From: Vulcanimicrobiota bacterium
GTDB taxonomy: Bacteria; Vulcanimicrobiota; Xenobia; Xenobiales; JADMJV01
Length of the DNA stretch: 6,260 nucleotides
Assembly (NCBI GenBank): GCA_023447635.1
Contig: JAEXNA010000066.1
Location: 1 to 6,260 of the forward strand
Direction of reading: 5' to 3'
Made by a program: the position numbers and the translations under genes. Position 1 is the stretch's first letter. Every line of letters begins with the position of its first letter. This document shows positions 5,307 through 6,260 of this stretch, piece after piece. The notes below the pieces were generated by a model, which made no database searches, had not been told where the DNA came from, and was given only the letters and a program-made list of their open reading frames with translations.

Positions 5307-6046
5307 CGTCGCACCTTGAGCAGTGGAAGACTCATACGCCAGGCCCCACCATAGTTTTCCTGGACGTCGAGCAGTTTGGTGTCGGTGGGAGTGGAAGTCG
5401 GTTGGAGGTTGGCGTCGAGGAAGGTCGAGCCAACCCGGTTGCTCCAGCGCCCGCCCTGGTAGTCTACGACCACCAGAGTCCCGGGTTTGGCCCCGGCGAA
5501 GGTGAGCGTACCTGATTTCAGGTCGGTGGAGGAGGGTTGGAGGGGGAGGAGACGGTCGCCGTCGGCTCGCCAGGCAGCCTCGACCGTCTTCGCCGGCAGA
5601 TTTTGCAGGACCAGTTGCCCCCGCTCGTTGAGATAGTGGGCCTCGTTTTGGTCAGCCAGGACGAACTGATAGTTCAGCACGACCTTCTCTCCGGCCCGCT
5701 CCTTGCCCAGGTGCAGCTTGCCGTTCTCGATCTTTTTGGTCGGCGCGGGCTTCCCGTCAACGGTGATGGTTGCGGGCAGAACTTCCCTTTGGGAAAGCTT
5801 GACTGAGCCATCGGAGGCCACGGTCAGTCGCTCAGGCGGAAGGCTGTCGAAGGCGGCGCTCTCGAGGTAGGCTTTCTGCGTGCGGGCGCTGGCCAGGGCC
5901 CAGCGGTAGTCGTCCTCGCGGGTGAGAGCCAGCGAGCCCGCCAGACCCGTCATCGGAATGGCCAGGAAGATGGCCAAAATGGCGATCGAGATCATCAACT
6001 CTATCAGGGTAAGGCCACGCCGCAGGCGCAAACCTCTTAACCCCAT
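5303..6046 (-). CDS. Prepilin-type pseudopilin with duplicated beta module (first in operon)
   Basis: The 247-aa product starts MGLRGLRLRRG, then LTLIELMISIAILAIFLAIP: a class III leader with cleavage expected after Gly11 and Glu5 in the mature form. The hydrophobic helix covers about 12-32. The remainder is a large soluble domain. Two segments, 109-126 and 179-196, share one pattern at identical spacing (Gly, Leu +2, Gly +10, Val +14, Tyr +17), so the domain appears to contain a 70-residue-period duplication of a beta module. No disulfide pair is present. I chose ATG at 6046 because it places the leader correctly, has GGGGG eight bases upstream, and lies downstream of the terminator at 6129-6167. 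The open frame extends to 6229, but that extension would translate through the terminator and the terminal repeat. The GspH/I/J subtype is not assignable; GspJ-like size is compatible. Confidence 0.9.
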   Translation of the reverse strand: MGLRGLRLRRGLTLIELMISIAILAIFLAIPMTGLAGSLALTREDDYRWALASARTQKAYLESAAFDSLPPERLTVASDGSVKLSQREVLPATITVDGKPAPTKKIENGKLHLGKERAGEKVVLNYQFVLADQNEAHYLNERGQLVLQNLPAKTVEAAWRADGDRLLPLQPSSTDLKSGTLTFAGAKPGTLVVVDYQGGRWSNRVGSTFLDANLQPTSTPTDTKLLDVQENYGGAWRMSLPLLKVRR

Positions 6047-6071
6047 ATCCAGCGCCCCCGATTGGTCATCG

Positions 6072-6090
6072 TCGGGAGCCTTCGCTCCGA
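6072..6090 (-). other. Hairpin in the leader of the first prepilin gene
   Basis: On the minus strand TCGGAGC pairs with GCTCCCGA around a GAAG loop, giving seven pairs with one bulged C. It sits about 25 bases before the ATG at 6046, between the terminator and the probable ribosome binding site (GGGGG, 6055-6059). It could stabilise the mRNA 5' end or be a regulatory structure; no known riboswitch family is recognised. Nothing else convincing is seen between 6047 and 6128. Confidence 0.4.
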
Positions 6091-6128
6091 TCCTCCGGCC
6101 CCCTGTCGCCCGGTCGAGCGATGAGCCC

Positions 6129-6167
6129 AAAAGAAAAAGCCCCACCGTCTTCATAGACGGCAGGGCT
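6129..6167 (-). terminator. Strong intrinsic terminator upstream of the first prepilin gene
   Basis: In minus-strand RNA the stem AGCCC-TG-CCGTCT, loop ATGA, AGACGG-TG-GGGCT is followed by a run of T interrupted by one C (6138-6129). It has eleven pairs with one symmetric internal mismatch and a tail typical of rho-independent terminators. It should end transcripts coming from beyond 6167. If the contig is circular, that upstream gene is the ATPase at 237-1373, and this terminator closes the operon just before its first gene. It could alternatively act as an attenuator if the operon promoter is upstream of it. The 103-bp repeat begins inside its stem, at 6158. Confidence 0.85.
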
Positions 6168-6260
6168 GGTGAGCGCGGTTTGCGCTTTCTCGAAAAATAA
6201 AAGAACCCTCGGCATCGGGGGGGGGTCATCCGCCAAGGGTAGAGGGGTTAACCTCTGCCC
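6158..6260. repeat. 103-bp terminal direct repeat, right copy
   Basis: This copy is identical to bases 1-103 with a constant offset of 6157. It lies upstream of the operon, while the left copy lies downstream, about 130 bases beyond the ATPase stop. It begins within the right stem of the terminator (6155-6167) and ends with the hairpin GGGTAGAGG/CCTCTGCCC at the last base. Because the match spans both window ends exactly, an assembly overlap of a circle of 6157 bases is the simplest explanation. A tandem array of the operon or a pair of flanking repeats would look the same. Confidence 0.97.

Noticed and set aside
6047..6229. Upstream extension of the first prepilin (to 308 aa)
   Set aside because: It would put 61 residues before the class III leader and translate through the intrinsic terminator and the terminal repeat.
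1..6260. Plasmid or phage origin of the circular contig
   Set aside because: No replication initiator, partition, relaxase, capsid, terminase or integrase gene is visible, and no iteron array is present.

Overview
The window is one GC-rich bacterial operon of the type II secretion / type IV pilus family, read entirely on the minus strand, plus a short structured intergenic region. The first 103 bases (1-103) are repeated exactly as the last 103 (6158-6260). The sequence is therefore best read as a closed or self-overlapping contig with 6157 unique bases. The alternatives are a tandemly repeated operon, or an operon flanked by two copies of a repeat. A diderm (Gram-negative-type) host is plausible from the gene families, but nothing here fixes the taxon, and there is no rRNA, tRNA or marker gene.

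Layout in transcription order (high to low coordinates): a strong intrinsic terminator (6129-6167) for whatever lies upstream; a short leader with a hairpin (6072-6090); prepilin 1 (6046-5303); prepilin 2 (5306-4869); a short GspK/PilX-like minor pseudopilin (4872-4546); three consecutive GspF/PilC-family inner-membrane platform genes (4549-3332, 3335-2325, 2332-1370); and a GspE/PilB-type assembly ATPase (1373-237). A doubtful 38-codon ORF (234-118) follows. Five of the six junctions between the seven main genes are 4-base ATGA or GTGA overlaps. The sixth, between platform genes 2 and 3, is an 8-base overlap with a TTG start. This points to one tightly coupled transcript.

Inferred joint function: the ATPase drives the membrane platform, which extracts processed prepilins from the inner membrane and adds them to a short pseudopilus whose tip may contain the Glu5-lacking third prepilin. 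The window has no prepilin peptidase, secretin, GspL/M-type assembly protein or obvious GspG-like major pseudopilin. The system must borrow these from elsewhere in the genome or work without them.

The most unusual points are three divergent full-length GspF paralogues beside a single ATPase, a compact ATPase with a compressed four-cysteine site, a duplicated beta-rich module in prepilin 1, and a circular-looking contig with no replication or mobility gene. If the molecule really is circular, the region from 236 down to 1 and on through 6157 to 6047 becomes both the end of the operon and its own leader. A weak promoter-like sequence would then lie upstream of a terminator and of prepilin 1.
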